This document shows, piece after piece, positions 19,542 to 28,109 of a DNA stretch of 64,000 nt (its first letter is position 1; every line of letters starts with the position of its first letter). The notes beneath the pieces are model-generated. The model had not been told where the DNA came from. It worked only from the letters and a program-made list of their open reading frames with translations, and searched no databases. Made by a program: the position numbers and the translations under genes. This DNA comes from Loktanella sp. 3ANDIMAR09. GTDB lineage: Bacteria > Pseudomonadota > Alphaproteobacteria > Rhodobacterales > Rhodobacteraceae. The DNA lies in the NCBI RefSeq assembly GCF_001420005.1, contig NZ_LJAK01000016.1, positions 1 through 64,000 of the forward strand. The letters are read 5' to 3'.

Positions 19542-19723
19542 GACCGGGGGCAGCCTTCGGTTTCAGGGGGATTCCCGCAGCAGCAGCGGAAATCGTCACC
19601 CTTCAGGAAACCGGGCAAAGGTGCCGCGCAGGCGGCGCGATACTGTCGGAATTGTGGTTAAACAACCTCAGGGTTGCAACACAGCGTTGCCTGTTCTGCG
19701 ACAATGATCGCCGCAGGACAGGA

Positions 19724-20851
19724 TCAGTTCGCAAGCCCCATGGTCGCCCCAGCCAGACCCACGACCGAGGCCGCAGCCCCCAGCGGGCTTTCGGTGGCAT
19801 AGACCAGATCACCGGGCTGGATCTGGAACTTGCCCGCGCTGAACAACCCGTCCGCCGATGTCAGGTCGATGGTGAACACCACCCGTTCCTGCGGCGGCCC
19901 GGCGGAACTGACGGGACCTGCCACCGTATCGGCGGCGGCGTATTCGCGCAGCACCAGAATGGCCTGCGGATTGGCACGGGCATCGTTCACACCGCCGATG
20001 ATCGCCAGCGCATCCAGTGCCGTGACCTCATCCTTTGGGAACACATGCAGCGATTCCGTGGTGGTCGCCCCCAGCGACAGGAAATAGCGGTCGTCCGCCT
20101 CGATCAGCACGCGGTCGCCGCCCTGGATCACCGTATCCAGGGTTGGGTCGTCGAACAGACGGTTCAGACCGATGCCATAGGACCGGTTGCCCCGGAACAG
20201 GCGCACCTGCGGGTTGGGCAGCGCCTCGTTCACGCCGCCGCCCAGCGACAGCAGCGTCAGCAGGCTGACATTGCGATCGGGCAGCGGATAGACACCGGGT
20301 GCGCGCACGCCCGACACCAGGTTGGCGGTATTGGCCCGGCCCGGATCGACGCTCAGCTGCACCTGTGCGGATGGCACGGTATTCACCAGCATGTCCTGAA
20401 TGCGCGCACGCGCCGTGTCGGGGGCCATGCCGCTGACACGCATATTGCCCACGAATGGCAAAAAGATTCGCCCGTCGGGGCCCACCTTGACGTTCTGCAA
20501 CTGGGCCACGCGCTGGCCGGGGGCGGTCAGCAGCGAATTTTCCTCGGCGTCCCAGATGGTGATCGCCAGCGTGTCACCGGGGGTGATGATCATGCTCTGG
20601 GGTTGGGCCTGGTTCGCAATCCAGGACATCCGCTCTGTGTTGTTGGACGGCCAGGCCTGCAACACCGGCAGGCTGTCGCGCGTCACGCTGAACACGGAAA
20701 AATCATAGACCGGGGTGCCATCCACATCCGACACCTGCGTGCTGCTGGCGGCCAGAACCTCGGACTGGAAACCGGCCCCACGCGGCGCGTTACAGGCCGC
20801 AAGGCCCGCCGTAAGCACCGTCAGCAGTGCCGTGCGCATGATGACATTCAT
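19724..20851 (-). CDS. Outer-membrane polysaccharide export lipoprotein (OPX, Wza/CtrA/KpsD-like)
   Basis: A 375-residue lipoprotein: signal peptide with lipobox LAAC (C20), then a polysaccharide biosynthesis/export domain (ITPGDTLAITIWDAEEN... VGPDGRIFLPFVG) and SLBB-like units (VSGVRAPGVYPLPDRN, LLSLGGGVNEA, ALDALAIIGGVNDA). It would form the outer-membrane exit for the capsule-type exporter. Size is close to CtrA/BexD, matching the PCP and ATPase genes downstream on the other strand. The start at 20851 has GGGGAG upstream and puts the signal peptide at the N terminus; a longer open frame reaches 20929. Transcribed divergently from glf. Confidence 0.9.
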   Translation of the reverse strand: MNVIMRTALLTVLTAGLAACNAPRGAGFQSEVLAASSTQVSDVDGTPVYDFSVFSVTRDSLPVLQAWPSNNTERMSWIANQAQPQSMIITPGDTLAITIWDAEENSLLTAPGQRVAQLQNVKVGPDGRIFLPFVGNMRVSGMAPDTARARIQDMLVNTVPSAQVQLSVDPGRANTANLVSGVRAPGVYPLPDRNVSLLTLLSLGGGVNEALPNPQVRLFRGNRSYGIGLNRLFDDPTLDTVIQGGDRVLIEADDRYFLSLGATTTESLHVFPKDEVTALDALAIIGGVNDARANPQAILVLREYAAADTVAGPVSSAGPPQERVVFTIDLTSADGLFSAGKFQIQPGDLVYATESPLGAAASVVGLAGATMGLAN

Positions 20852-20914
20852 GACCGTCTCCCCTGGTCCGCACTGGCCCCCCTGGCAGGAGAGGTCTCGG
20901 TGGCGGTTGGGCGC

Positions 20915-20942
20915 AAAATACAAGCCCACCCCAAAGGGTCAA
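20915..20942 (-). promoter_or_regulatory. Putative sigma70-type promoter for the OPX gene
   Basis: Reading the minus strand, TTGACC (20937-20942) is separated by 16 bp from TATTTT (20915-20920), about 64 bp upstream of the start codon, within the intergenic region shared with glf. Confidence 0.45.
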
Positions 20943-21045
20943 TCGCCCATTGCCCCGTGCAGGGGATTTCGCGCGGGCCGTGCCCTTTACCCCACGCGGC
21001 AAATAAAGCTAAAAGCGGCGCAATCACATGACTGGCGAGGGTGCA

Positions 21046-22194
21046 ATGACACAACGGTTTATCATGGTTGGCGCGGGCTTTTCCGGCGCGGTCGTCGCAC
21101 GCAAGCTGGCCGAGGCAGGTCATGCCTGCACCGTCGTCGATGCACGCGATCACGTGGCGGGCAATTGCCACACGGCCCGCGATGCCGATACCGGCGTCAT
21201 GGTCCATACCTATGGCCCGCATATCTTTCACACCGGTGATGACGAGGTCTGGGACTACGTCCGGAAATTCGGTGAATTCGCACCCTACAAGAACCGGGTG
21301 AAATCCACGCACAAGGGTGCGGTCTATACCCTGCCCGTCAACCTGCACACGATGAACCAGTTCTTTGGCACCGCCCTGCGCCCCGACGAGATGCGCGCCC
21401 ATGTCGCCACCCTGACCGCCGATATCCCCGAACCCGAAAGCTTTGAGGAACAGGCGCTCGCCTTTGTGGGGCCCGACCTCTATGCCGCCTTCTTCAAGGG
21501 CTACACGGAAAAACAATGGGGCACCTCGCCGGCCAATCTGCCGGCCTCGATCCTGAAACGCCTGCCGCTGCGGTTCAACTACGACGACAATTACTTTGCC
21601 CATCCGCATCAGGGCATGCCGGTGGATGGCTATACCGCACTGGTGGAAAACATCCTCGATCATCCGCTGATCACGGTCCAGCTGAACACCGTGTTCGACC
21701 CCGCCACCGCCGGTGACTGGGACCACGTGTTCTGGTCCGGGCCGCTGGACGGGTTCTTTGGCTATGACATCGGTCGGCTGGGCTATCGCACGCTGGATTT
21801 CGAGGAATTCCGCGCGGATGGCGACTGGCAGGGCTGTGCGGTGATGAACCATCCAGACCCGGATGTGCCATTTACGCGCATCACCGAACACAAACACTTT
21901 GCACCCTGGGAAAGCCACGAGAAATCAGTGCTTTACCGTGAATACGCCCGCGCCTGCGAACCGGATGACACGCCCTATTACCCGATCCGCCTGGTCGAGG
22001 AAAAAGCCCTGCTCGTGGAATATGTGGAACGGGCCAAGACCGCGTCCAACGTGACATTCATGGGCCGCCTGGGCACCTACCGTTACCTCGATATGGATGT
22101 CACCATCCGCGAGGCGCTGGATACCGCCGATGCGTTTCTGGCAGCACAGGCCGAGGGCACACCACCACCGCTGTTTTCGCAGTCGCCGCTGTGA
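21046..22194 (+). CDS. glf: UDP-galactopyranose mutase
   Basis: A 382-residue FAD enzyme converting UDP-galactopyranose to UDP-galactofuranose in the cytoplasm. The N-terminal FAD motif is VGAGFSGAVVARKLAEAGH; other signatures are TYGPHIFHT, FKGYTEKQWG, RLPLRFNYDDNYF and the late YPIRLVEEKALL region contacting substrate. The start at 21046 has GAGG six bases upstream; an in-frame ATG at 21028 is less likely. Coupled by a GTGA overlap to a glycosyltransferase gene. Together with the GlfT2-like enzyme at 4250-6163 it indicates galactofuranose in the surface glycan. Confidence 0.95.
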   Translation: MTQRFIMVGAGFSGAVVARKLAEAGHACTVVDARDHVAGNCHTARDADTGVMVHTYGPHIFHTGDDEVWDYVRKFGEFAPYKNRVKSTHKGAVYTLPVNLHTMNQFFGTALRPDEMRAHVATLTADIPEPESFEEQALAFVGPDLYAAFFKGYTEKQWGTSPANLPASILKRLPLRFNYDDNYFAHPHQGMPVDGYTALVENILDHPLITVQLNTVFDPATAGDWDHVFWSGPLDGFFGYDIGRLGYRTLDFEEFRADGDWQGCAVMNHPDPDVPFTRITEHKHFAPWESHEKSVLYREYARACEPDDTPYYPIRLVEEKALLVEYVERAKTASNVTFMGRLGTYRYLDMDVTIREALDTADAFLAAQAEGTPPPLFSQSPL

Positions 22195-23180
22195 CACTCT
22201 GCGCCGTCGTCGTCACGTTCAACCGTCTGGCGGAATTGCAGATCACCCTGCCCCGCCTGCTGGCCGAGGATGTCGAGCATATCGTCGTGGTCGACAATGC
22301 CAGCACCGATGCCACACCCGACTGGCTGCCCGCACAGGCCAGCGACCGGGTACATGTCATCCGGCTGGACGACAACACCGGCGGTGCTGGCGGGTTTGAG
22401 GCCGGCATGGCCTACGTTCGCGACCAGCTTGACCCCGACTGGGTCGTGCTGATGGACGACGACGCCCGCCCTGCCCCCGGCGCGCTGGCGGTGTTTCGCC
22501 GCGAAACACCTGCGCTCATGCAGCAATTCCCCCGCCTTGGCTGTGTTGCCGCCGCCGTCTTCTATCCCGACGGCACCCTGTGCGAGATGAACCGCCCGTC
22601 GCGCAATCCGTTCTGGCACGCGGGGCTGTTTGCCAGGACCCTGTTCACCGGGTCGCGCGCGGGCTTTCACGTCTCTGACGCGGCCTTTGCCCCCGACGCC
22701 CCTGCCCTGCCCCTCGATGTGGCGTCCTTTGTCGGTTATTTCGTCCACCGTGACGCGGTGGCCGCCATCGGCCTGCCAGAGGGCGGTTTGTTCATCTACG
22801 GCGATGACGTGCTCTATTCCCTGCGCCTGCGCCGCGCGGGGTTCACCATGGCGCTGGCGCCATCCGTGCGATTCGAACATGACTGCGGCACCCTGGGCGA
22901 AGGCTTCGTCTATCGCCCCTTGTGGAAGATCTACTACCACTGCCGCAACGGCGTCAGCATCGCGCGCCAGGCCGCAGGACCGATCGTGTTTCCCGCAGCG
23001 CTGGCCTATTACACGCTGATGTGGTGGCGCCGTGGCCGCCATACCCAAGGTGCCGAACGCCGCACCTATTACAAACTGATGCGCATGGGCCTGCGTGACG
23101 GGCTGCTGCGCCGCCGCGGGCGCAACGATCACGCACACGCCCTTGCAAGGGCCGCTGACAAACCGGCCCAAGCCGCGTAA
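22191..23180 (+). CDS. GT2 glycosyltransferase, GlfT1/rhamnosyltransferase-like
   Basis: A 329-residue GT-A enzyme beginning with GTG inside the glf stop (GTGA). It has VVVTFNRLAEL at the N terminus, VVVDNASTD, an NTGGAGGFEAGM segment like that of Galf and rhamnosyl transferases, the metal-binding VLMDDDARP, and FIYGDDVLYSLRLRRAGF containing the putative base. The GGAGGF motif is shared with the GlfT2-like protein in this window. Immediate linkage to glf suggests UDP-Galf as donor and an early (GlfT1-like) role; rhamnosyl transfer cannot be excluded. The C terminus is rich in arginine and may bind the membrane. Confidence 0.8.
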   Translation: MTLCAVVVTFNRLAELQITLPRLLAEDVEHIVVVDNASTDATPDWLPAQASDRVHVIRLDDNTGGAGGFEAGMAYVRDQLDPDWVVLMDDDARPAPGALAVFRRETPALMQQFPRLGCVAAAVFYPDGTLCEMNRPSRNPFWHAGLFARTLFTGSRAGFHVSDAAFAPDAPALPLDVASFVGYFVHRDAVAAIGLPEGGLFIYGDDVLYSLRLRRAGFTMALAPSVRFEHDCGTLGEGFVYRPLWKIYYHCRNGVSIARQAAGPIVFPAALAYYTLMWWRRGRHTQGAERRTYYKLMRMGLRDGLLRRRGRNDHAHALARAADKPAQAA

Positions 23181-23209
23181 CAAGGCCGTAACAACAAAGG
23201 CCACGCCAG

Positions 23210-24436
23210 ATGACCGAGACCCCGCAGACCCCGCAGCCGACCACCGCGGCGGCCCCCGCCGCCCCCGCAAAACCCGCGCACAAGCCGATCAAGCCCGTCG
23301 CAGGGCCTGCGCGCGTGCGCAACCGGCATCTGGGTCTGGTGGTGTCCTTTGCGGTCATCACCCTGCTGCCGATCCTGCTCAGTGCCTTTTACCTCTGGGG
23401 GCGGGCTGCGGATCAATATGCCTCGACCCTGGGGTTCACCGTCCGCTCCGAAGAGGTCGCAACCCCCGCCGACATGCTCAGCGGGTTGGGCGGCGGTCTG
23501 GCCGGTGGCGGATCCGCCAGCCGCGAAACAGACATCCTGTATGAATTCATCCGCAGCCAGGAAATGGTCCGCCAGGTCGATGCGGCCCTTGATCTGAAAA
23601 CGATCTACGCCCGTCACCACGACAGCGATCCGCTGTTGGGTTTCGACCCCGAAGGCGCCACGATCGAGGACCTGACATCCTACTGGCAGCGCATGGTCCG
23701 GATTTCCTACGACAGCGGCACCGGGTTGATGGAACTGCTGGTGCTGGCCTTTGATCCTGCCGATGCCACCCGCATCGCCGAAGAAATCTTTGAGCAGGGC
23801 AGCACGCTGATCAACCAGCTGTCCCAGATCGCCCGCGACGACGCGACCCGCTACGCCCAAGAGGATCTGCTGATCGCCGTGGACCGCCTGAAATACGTCC
23901 GCGAGGCGCTGACCACATTCCGCCTGCAAAACCAGATCGTCGACCTGACGGCTGACATTCAGGGCCAGATGGGCCTGCTGAACACGCTTCAGGCGCAACA
24001 GGCCGCGGCCCTGATCGAATTCGACCTGATCTCTGAAACCGCCAGCGCCAGTGACCCGCGCGTCGCACAGGCCCGCCGCAGGCTCGAGGTGATCGAGGCC
24101 CGTATCGCAGAGGAACGGCGCAAGTTCGGATCGGGCGGCGGATCAGCCGACCCCGAAGGCGTGGAATACGCCGAGACCGTCGCCGAATTCGAACGCCTGA
24201 CCGTGGACCGCGAATACGCCGAAAACGCCTATGCGCTGGCCCTCAGCGCATTCGATGTCGCCCGCGGCGAGGCCAACCGCCAGAGCTTTTATCTCGCCCC
24301 CTACATCACGCCGACGCTGGCCGAGAAATCCCAGTATCCGCAACGCTGGCTGATCCTGTCACTGGTGGCGCTGTTCAGCTTTCTGATCTGGGCCATCACC
24401 AGCCTGATCTACTACGCCCTGCGCGATCGCAAATGA
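23210..24436 (+). CDS. Capsule export inner-membrane protein (PCP, KpsE/CtrB/BexC-like)
   Basis: A 408-residue protein with an alanine/proline-rich cytoplasmic N terminus, one transmembrane segment (LGLVVSFAVITLLPILLSAF, ~41-60), a long periplasmic region with extended coiled-coil helices (~205-320), and a C-terminal transmembrane segment (~378-402). This two-TM plan matches the KpsE/CtrB family, which bridges the inner-membrane ABC exporter to the OPX channel. A glycine-rich loop lies near 92-103. The gene ends in an ATGA overlap with the ATPase gene, as in ctr and bex loci. Confidence 0.9.
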   Translation: MTETPQTPQPTTAAAPAAPAKPAHKPIKPVAGPARVRNRHLGLVVSFAVITLLPILLSAFYLWGRAADQYASTLGFTVRSEEVATPADMLSGLGGGLAGGGSASRETDILYEFIRSQEMVRQVDAALDLKTIYARHHDSDPLLGFDPEGATIEDLTSYWQRMVRISYDSGTGLMELLVLAFDPADATRIAEEIFEQGSTLINQLSQIARDDATRYAQEDLLIAVDRLKYVREALTTFRLQNQIVDLTADIQGQMGLLNTLQAQQAAALIEFDLISETASASDPRVAQARRRLEVIEARIAEERRKFGSGGGSADPEGVEYAETVAEFERLTVDREYAENAYALALSAFDVARGEANRQSFYLAPYITPTLAEKSQYPQRWLILSLVALFSFLIWAITSLIYYALRDRK

Positions 24437-25101
24437 TCCAGTTCGACAACGTCACGAAAACCTTTCGCACCCCCGGCGGGCGCAAGACGATCTTTCGCAA
24501 CGCGACCGCCACCTTTCCCACGGGGCGGTCGGTGGGTCTGCTGGGACGTAACGGGGCAGGCAAGACCACGTTGATGAGCATGATCGGCGGGTCCATCCGT
24601 CCCGACAGCGGCACCATCCACAAGACCGGCACCGTCAGCTGGACAGTGGGTTTCGCCGGCAGCTTCAACCGGCTGATGACCGGTGCGCAGAACACGAAAT
24701 TCGTGGCCCGCATCTACGGCGTCGATACCGACGAGCTGGTGGATTTCGTGCAGGATTTCGCCGAACTCGGCCCGCATTTTCACGCGCCGGTGCATAGCTA
24801 TTCGTCCGGCATGAAGTCGCGACTGGCCTTTGGCATTTCCATCGGCATCCCCTTTGACACCTACTTGGTGGACGAGGTCACATCCGTGGGCGACGCGGCC
24901 TTCAAGCGCAAGAGCGGTGCTGCCTTTCTCAACCGGATGAAAACTGCGGGGGCCATCGTCGTGACCCATTCCATGGCGCAGATCGCCCGGCTGTGCGACG
25001 CCGGGATGATCCTCGAAGATGGGCAGCTGACCTATTACGACGATATCCACGAGGCGATTGCCCAGCACCACATCAACATGGGCACCACCGAGGACGAATG
25101 A
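24433..25101 (+). CDS. Capsule-type ABC exporter ATPase (KpsT/CtrD/BexA-like)
   Basis: A 222-residue ABC ATPase of the short capsule-export type, lacking the C-terminal carbohydrate-binding domain of Wzt. Walker A is GRNGAGKTT (38-46), the ABC signature is YSSGMKSRLAF, Walker B ends in TYLVDEV, and the switch histidine is in VVTHSM. A KpsT-like SWTVGFAGSF segment is present. It should power the permease encoded at 8942-9748. Last gene of the glf transcription unit, followed 14 bp later by a strong palindromic terminator. Confidence 0.93.
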   Translation: MIQFDNVTKTFRTPGGRKTIFRNATATFPTGRSVGLLGRNGAGKTTLMSMIGGSIRPDSGTIHKTGTVSWTVGFAGSFNRLMTGAQNTKFVARIYGVDTDELVDFVQDFAELGPHFHAPVHSYSSGMKSRLAFGISIGIPFDTYLVDEVTSVGDAAFKRKSGAAFLNRMKTAGAIVVTHSMAQIARLCDAGMILEDGQLTYYDDIHEAIAQHHINMGTTEDE

Positions 25102-25114
25102 GTGTCGCGCTGCG

Positions 25115-25148
25115 AAACAGGCTCTGACCCCGGGGTCAGAGCCTGTTT
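25115..25148. terminator. Perfect 34-bp palindromic bidirectional terminator
   Basis: AAACAGGCTCTGACCCC is followed directly by its exact reverse complement, so both strands form a GC-rich hairpin ending in a T-run. It separates the export operon (plus) from parB (minus); the parB stop codon starts one base after the stem. Confidence 0.9.
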
Positions 25149-26177
25149 TCAGCCACGATCCAGATCACGCAGCGCCTGCAGCATCCGCGATACGAACGCC
25201 TGATCCTGCAGGGCGGCCCCCGTCAGCCTGATCTGACCATCCTTGTCCACGCGATATTCCAGACCATCACACAGCGTTTCGCGCAGCGACGGCAGTTTGG
25301 GCCGGTCCTGCGGGGCATAGGGTGGGGCAGGGGCATGGGTTGCGGCAATCGTATCCGCGATGATCTGCGCCTCTTGTGCAGCCGTGCGCTGCGGTGTCCG
25401 CGACAGGGCTGCGGTCAGACGGTCGGCCAGTGTGCTGTCCGCCTCCAGCGCCTGCACCAGGGCCAGACCCGACCGTTCCGTCAGATCCGTGGGGTAGGCC
25501 AGAACAGGGTCTAACAAACGCACGATAGACACGAAATTACCGATCTTGGACCGCTTGGATCGGGACACGGCCGCGAACAATTGCGACAGCGCGACCCGGT
25601 CGCTGCTGAACACGCCCTTGTCCACCGCACGTGCCACGATCCGGGCGCGTTCATAGAACGACAGGCCGACGCGAATCTCGTTTTCCTCGACCATGGCGAC
25701 ATAGGCATCCGCCGCATCGGAGGGGGTGCGCACGATAGCCAGAACAGTCTCGAACGCGGCATCTTTCGTCTCGAACGCCAGATCGCGCAGCGCCCCCAGT
25801 CGGCGCCAGCCCGAGATCAGACCAAAGCGCCCACCTTCCAGTGCCACCACTTCGATCGCGGTCTGCTGGCCACGTTCGCGGATGCTGTCCTTGAGGACCG
25901 TCATTTCCTCGGCATCGGCGATCATGCGGTCGCGCACCAGATGATCGGCGTCGATCAGATCCAGCGGCAGGCGCTGGATCAGGCGTCCTTCGCTGCGGGC
26001 ATCGGTCAGGGTTTGCGCGACCTCGGCCAGGGCAGCTGACGACGATGCATCCTGTGCGACATCCGCAATCGGGATCCGCGTGCCCGACAATCCGCGCGGC
26101 ATGGCGGTCTTGGTTTCGGGGGCCGCAACCTGTGCGTGGCGGGTCGGTTCCGGTGTCAGTCTCTTACGCTTGGCCAT
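25149..26177 (-). CDS. parB: Plasmid partitioning protein ParB
   Basis: A 342-residue DNA-binding CTP-switch family protein for plasmid segregation. The N-terminal ParB/Srx domain carries LPLDLIDADHLVRDR, LKDSIRERGQQTAIEV and GLISGWRRLGALRDL (an arginine-rich motif variant). A central helix-turn-helix region (LSQLFAAVSRSKRSKIGNFVSIV) follows. The start at 26177 has AAGGAG eight bases upstream; a longer frame to 26204 is unlikely. It lies downstream of parA on the same strand, with a 132-bp gap containing a palindrome that is probably its binding site. Confidence 0.9.
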   Translation of the reverse strand: MAKRKRLTPEPTRHAQVAAPETKTAMPRGLSGTRIPIADVAQDASSSAALAEVAQTLTDARSEGRLIQRLPLDLIDADHLVRDRMIADAEEMTVLKDSIRERGQQTAIEVVALEGGRFGLISGWRRLGALRDLAFETKDAAFETVLAIVRTPSDAADAYVAMVEENEIRVGLSFYERARIVARAVDKGVFSSDRVALSQLFAAVSRSKRSKIGNFVSIVRLLDPVLAYPTDLTERSGLALVQALEADSTLADRLTAALSRTPQRTAAQEAQIIADTIAATHAPAPPYAPQDRPKLPSLRETLCDGLEYRVDKDGQIRLTGAALQDQAFVSRMLQALRDLDRG

Positions 26178-26272
26178 CGGGTGTCTCCTTGCGGGATGCG
26201 ACAATCAGGGGGCCTGGTAAACAGGTTCTGAGCCCTGCGCCCGCTGCGCAAAAATTATATGTCGATTCCGTG

Positions 26273-26292
26273 ATGTTTCGCATGCGAAACAT
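26273..26292. promoter_or_regulatory. Candidate parS centromere-like palindrome
   Basis: A perfect 20-bp palindrome ATGTTTCGCATGCGAAACAT sits between parA and parB in an AT-rich patch. Its GTTTC/GAAAC arms resemble chromosomal parS (TGTTTCACGTGAAACA), with a different centre. Only this copy was noticed. Confidence 0.65.
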
Positions 26293-26309
26293 ATTATGTA
26301 ATATAGCGA

Positions 26310-27692
26310 TCACTCCGCAGCCTTTGCCTGCGCCAGTTCATCCCGGCGCCATGCCCCCAAGAGCAGGCTCTTGAAAGCGGCATAGGTCGCGTCAAATGTC
26401 TCGCGACCGCGGGCATAGGTTTCGCGGTTGAAATCGCGGTAATCCGCCTCGTAGATGCCCTGGACCTGCTCGCCGGCCTGACCGATCAGGGCGGTGAAAT
26501 CCTGACGGTGGGGCGACAGGGTCTTGCCCAGATAGGCCTGCATCAGACCCGCCATTTCGGTCTGTTGGCTGCCGTCGAACCGGGTCACGACCGCACGGAC
26601 GGCATCCCACTGGAAGGCCATCTCTTCACGTCCCAGCGCACGCGCGGCGAGGTTCTCGCCTTCCTCGATGGATTGGAACGTGGTGTGGAGCATGTCGAAA
26701 AACCGCCCCGTGGAATCGAACTCCAGAAAGCTGGCACCGACGGGAACCAGCAGGATATCGGCGGCAGCCAGCCCGTTGATGGTCAGATAGCCCAGGGCAG
26801 GGGGGGTATCGATAAAGATCACGTCGTAGTCGTCAAGGATACCATCCGCGTCCAGCGTATCGGTCAGCGCATCCCACAGTTTCCACCCGCGGCCCTGCAT
26901 CCGCCAGACCGGCACCTGGAATTCCGCCCAATAGAGGTTCAGCTGGGCGCCGATCAGGTCGATGTTGGGCCAATGGGTTTTCTGCACCAGGCTTTGCGCC
27001 GTGATCCCCAGCGCTTCTGTCAGGGTGTCGTCCAGTGGTTGGGGGGCGTCACCGCGATCCAGCCGCCGCTGGTTGTCGAGTTGCAGGTGTTTCGCATAAT
27101 GCCGCGCCAGCAGCGGGAAGACCGTCTGCCATTCGTCATCGACGCGGCCGCCGAACACCGATGTCATCGAGGCTTGACTGTCCAGATCGATGACCAGCAC
27201 GCGGTAACCATCAAGAGCGGCCGACATCGCCAGATGCGCCGCCGTGGATGTTTTGCCCACCCCGCCCTTGAAGTTGGCGACGGCGACCATTTTGGCAGGC
27301 AGCCCCTTGGGACGGTAGGGGACATATTCCTTGGCCTTGGACCCCTCGCGGCCAAAGAAGGCGCGCAGACGCAGAACCTCGTCGAGGGTGAACCACTTGG
27401 CGCCGCCCGTGGTTTCCGACTGGCCTTGCGGCAGGTCGGGGTTTTGTTTCAGCACGCGGCGGAAATGGGCCTGGGCCACGGGGATCAGGTAACGGGTGAT
27501 TTCCCAGGTCGAGAACAGGCGCAGATGGCGCTGACCGTCCTCGGCCAATCCACGCCCCGCCAGGTCGTCACGGCCCGCGCGGGCCGCCCCCGCGATACTG
27601 GCAAACCCGGTGGTGGTGACGGGATCATCCAGATCGGCCAGCGCCTGATCGGGGTTGATCCGAAAATATGGTGGAAGGTCTGTGCTGCTCAT
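26310..27692 (-). CDS. parA: Plasmid partitioning ATPase ParA (type Ia)
   Basis: A 460-residue Walker-type partition ATPase. The N-terminal ~130 residues contain a DNA-binding-like region (STWEITRYLIPVAQAHFRRV) typical of long, autoregulating ParA proteins. The deviant Walker A is KGGVGKTST (142-150), Walker A' follows as VIDLDSQASM, and Walker B is DVIFIDTPP. It drives plasmid segregation with ParB and probably represses its own promoter in the intergenic region shared with repA. First gene of the parAB operon, divergent from the replication initiator. Confidence 0.93.
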   Translation of the reverse strand: MSSTDLPPYFRINPDQALADLDDPVTTTGFASIAGAARAGRDDLAGRGLAEDGQRHLRLFSTWEITRYLIPVAQAHFRRVLKQNPDLPQGQSETTGGAKWFTLDEVLRLRAFFGREGSKAKEYVPYRPKGLPAKMVAVANFKGGVGKTSTAAHLAMSAALDGYRVLVIDLDSQASMTSVFGGRVDDEWQTVFPLLARHYAKHLQLDNQRRLDRGDAPQPLDDTLTEALGITAQSLVQKTHWPNIDLIGAQLNLYWAEFQVPVWRMQGRGWKLWDALTDTLDADGILDDYDVIFIDTPPALGYLTINGLAAADILLVPVGASFLEFDSTGRFFDMLHTTFQSIEEGENLAARALGREEMAFQWDAVRAVVTRFDGSQQTEMAGLMQAYLGKTLSPHRQDFTALIGQAGEQVQGIYEADYRDFNRETYARGRETFDATYAAFKSLLLGAWRRDELAQAKAAE

Positions 27693-27945
27693 CTCTGGGT
27701 CCCTCTGGCGGCCTTATGTGCGGCCTTTGGGTCAATATACGCAAAAACCACGCACATGAAAGAAAAGGTTGCACATGGGTGCGTTTTTCTAAGCAAATCA
27801 AGGGGAATGACACAGCGCTACCACGGCTTTGGCGTGCTGCCAAAAAAAATATGATGTTAGAGATCGTTAGTTGATCGTTACAGAAACAGGCAGTATCGGT
27901 AACAGTTTGATTCAACGCAGATTATTGCGTCATCGAAACACCGCT

Positions 27946-28011
27946 GCGACTCTGATCCCCCGATAGCGCGACTCTGATACACCAATGCGGTGACTCTGAT
28001 CCCCCGTTCAC
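27946..28011 (+). repeat. Three 22-bp iterons
   Basis: Units start at 27946, 27968 and 27990. All share GACTCTGAT at the same place; units 1 and 3 also share the following CCCCCG. The exact 22-bp period (two helical turns) fits binding of a RepA initiator on one DNA face. Confidence 0.8.
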
Positions 28012-28028
28012 GGGCGTTTACACAGACC

Positions 28029-28037
28029 TGTGGATAA
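28029..28037 (-). promoter_or_regulatory. DnaA box
   Basis: TGTGGATAA on the plus strand is the exact complement of the consensus TTATCCACA. It lies 17 bp after the last iteron. Confidence 0.75.
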
Positions 28038-28109
28038 CTTTAGGGTGTCACTGAAACCCCGAAGCGGGAATCGACCGGCAACGACCGGAAGCAGGACAGG
28101 CAGACCGAC

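Larger units (their letters stand above)
27693..28109. other. Probable origin of replication (oriV) and parA/repA control region
   Basis: A 417-bp gene-free region between divergent parA and repA. From left to right it holds an imperfect inverted repeat with AAAAAC arms (27743-27788) containing two GCACATG copies, an AT-rich stretch (27841-27880) with two GATCGTTA copies 11 bp apart, an inverted repeat ACGCA/TGCGT (27915-27930), three 22-bp iterons, and one perfect DnaA box just before repA. This arrangement is that of an iteron-controlled origin with host DnaA assistance. Confidence 0.75.

Noticed and set aside
23210-24436. PCP protein considered as a Wzz chain-length regulator
   Set aside because: Two-TM layout with proline-rich cytoplasmic N terminus, and its coupling to a KpsT-type ATPase, fit KpsE/CtrB better.
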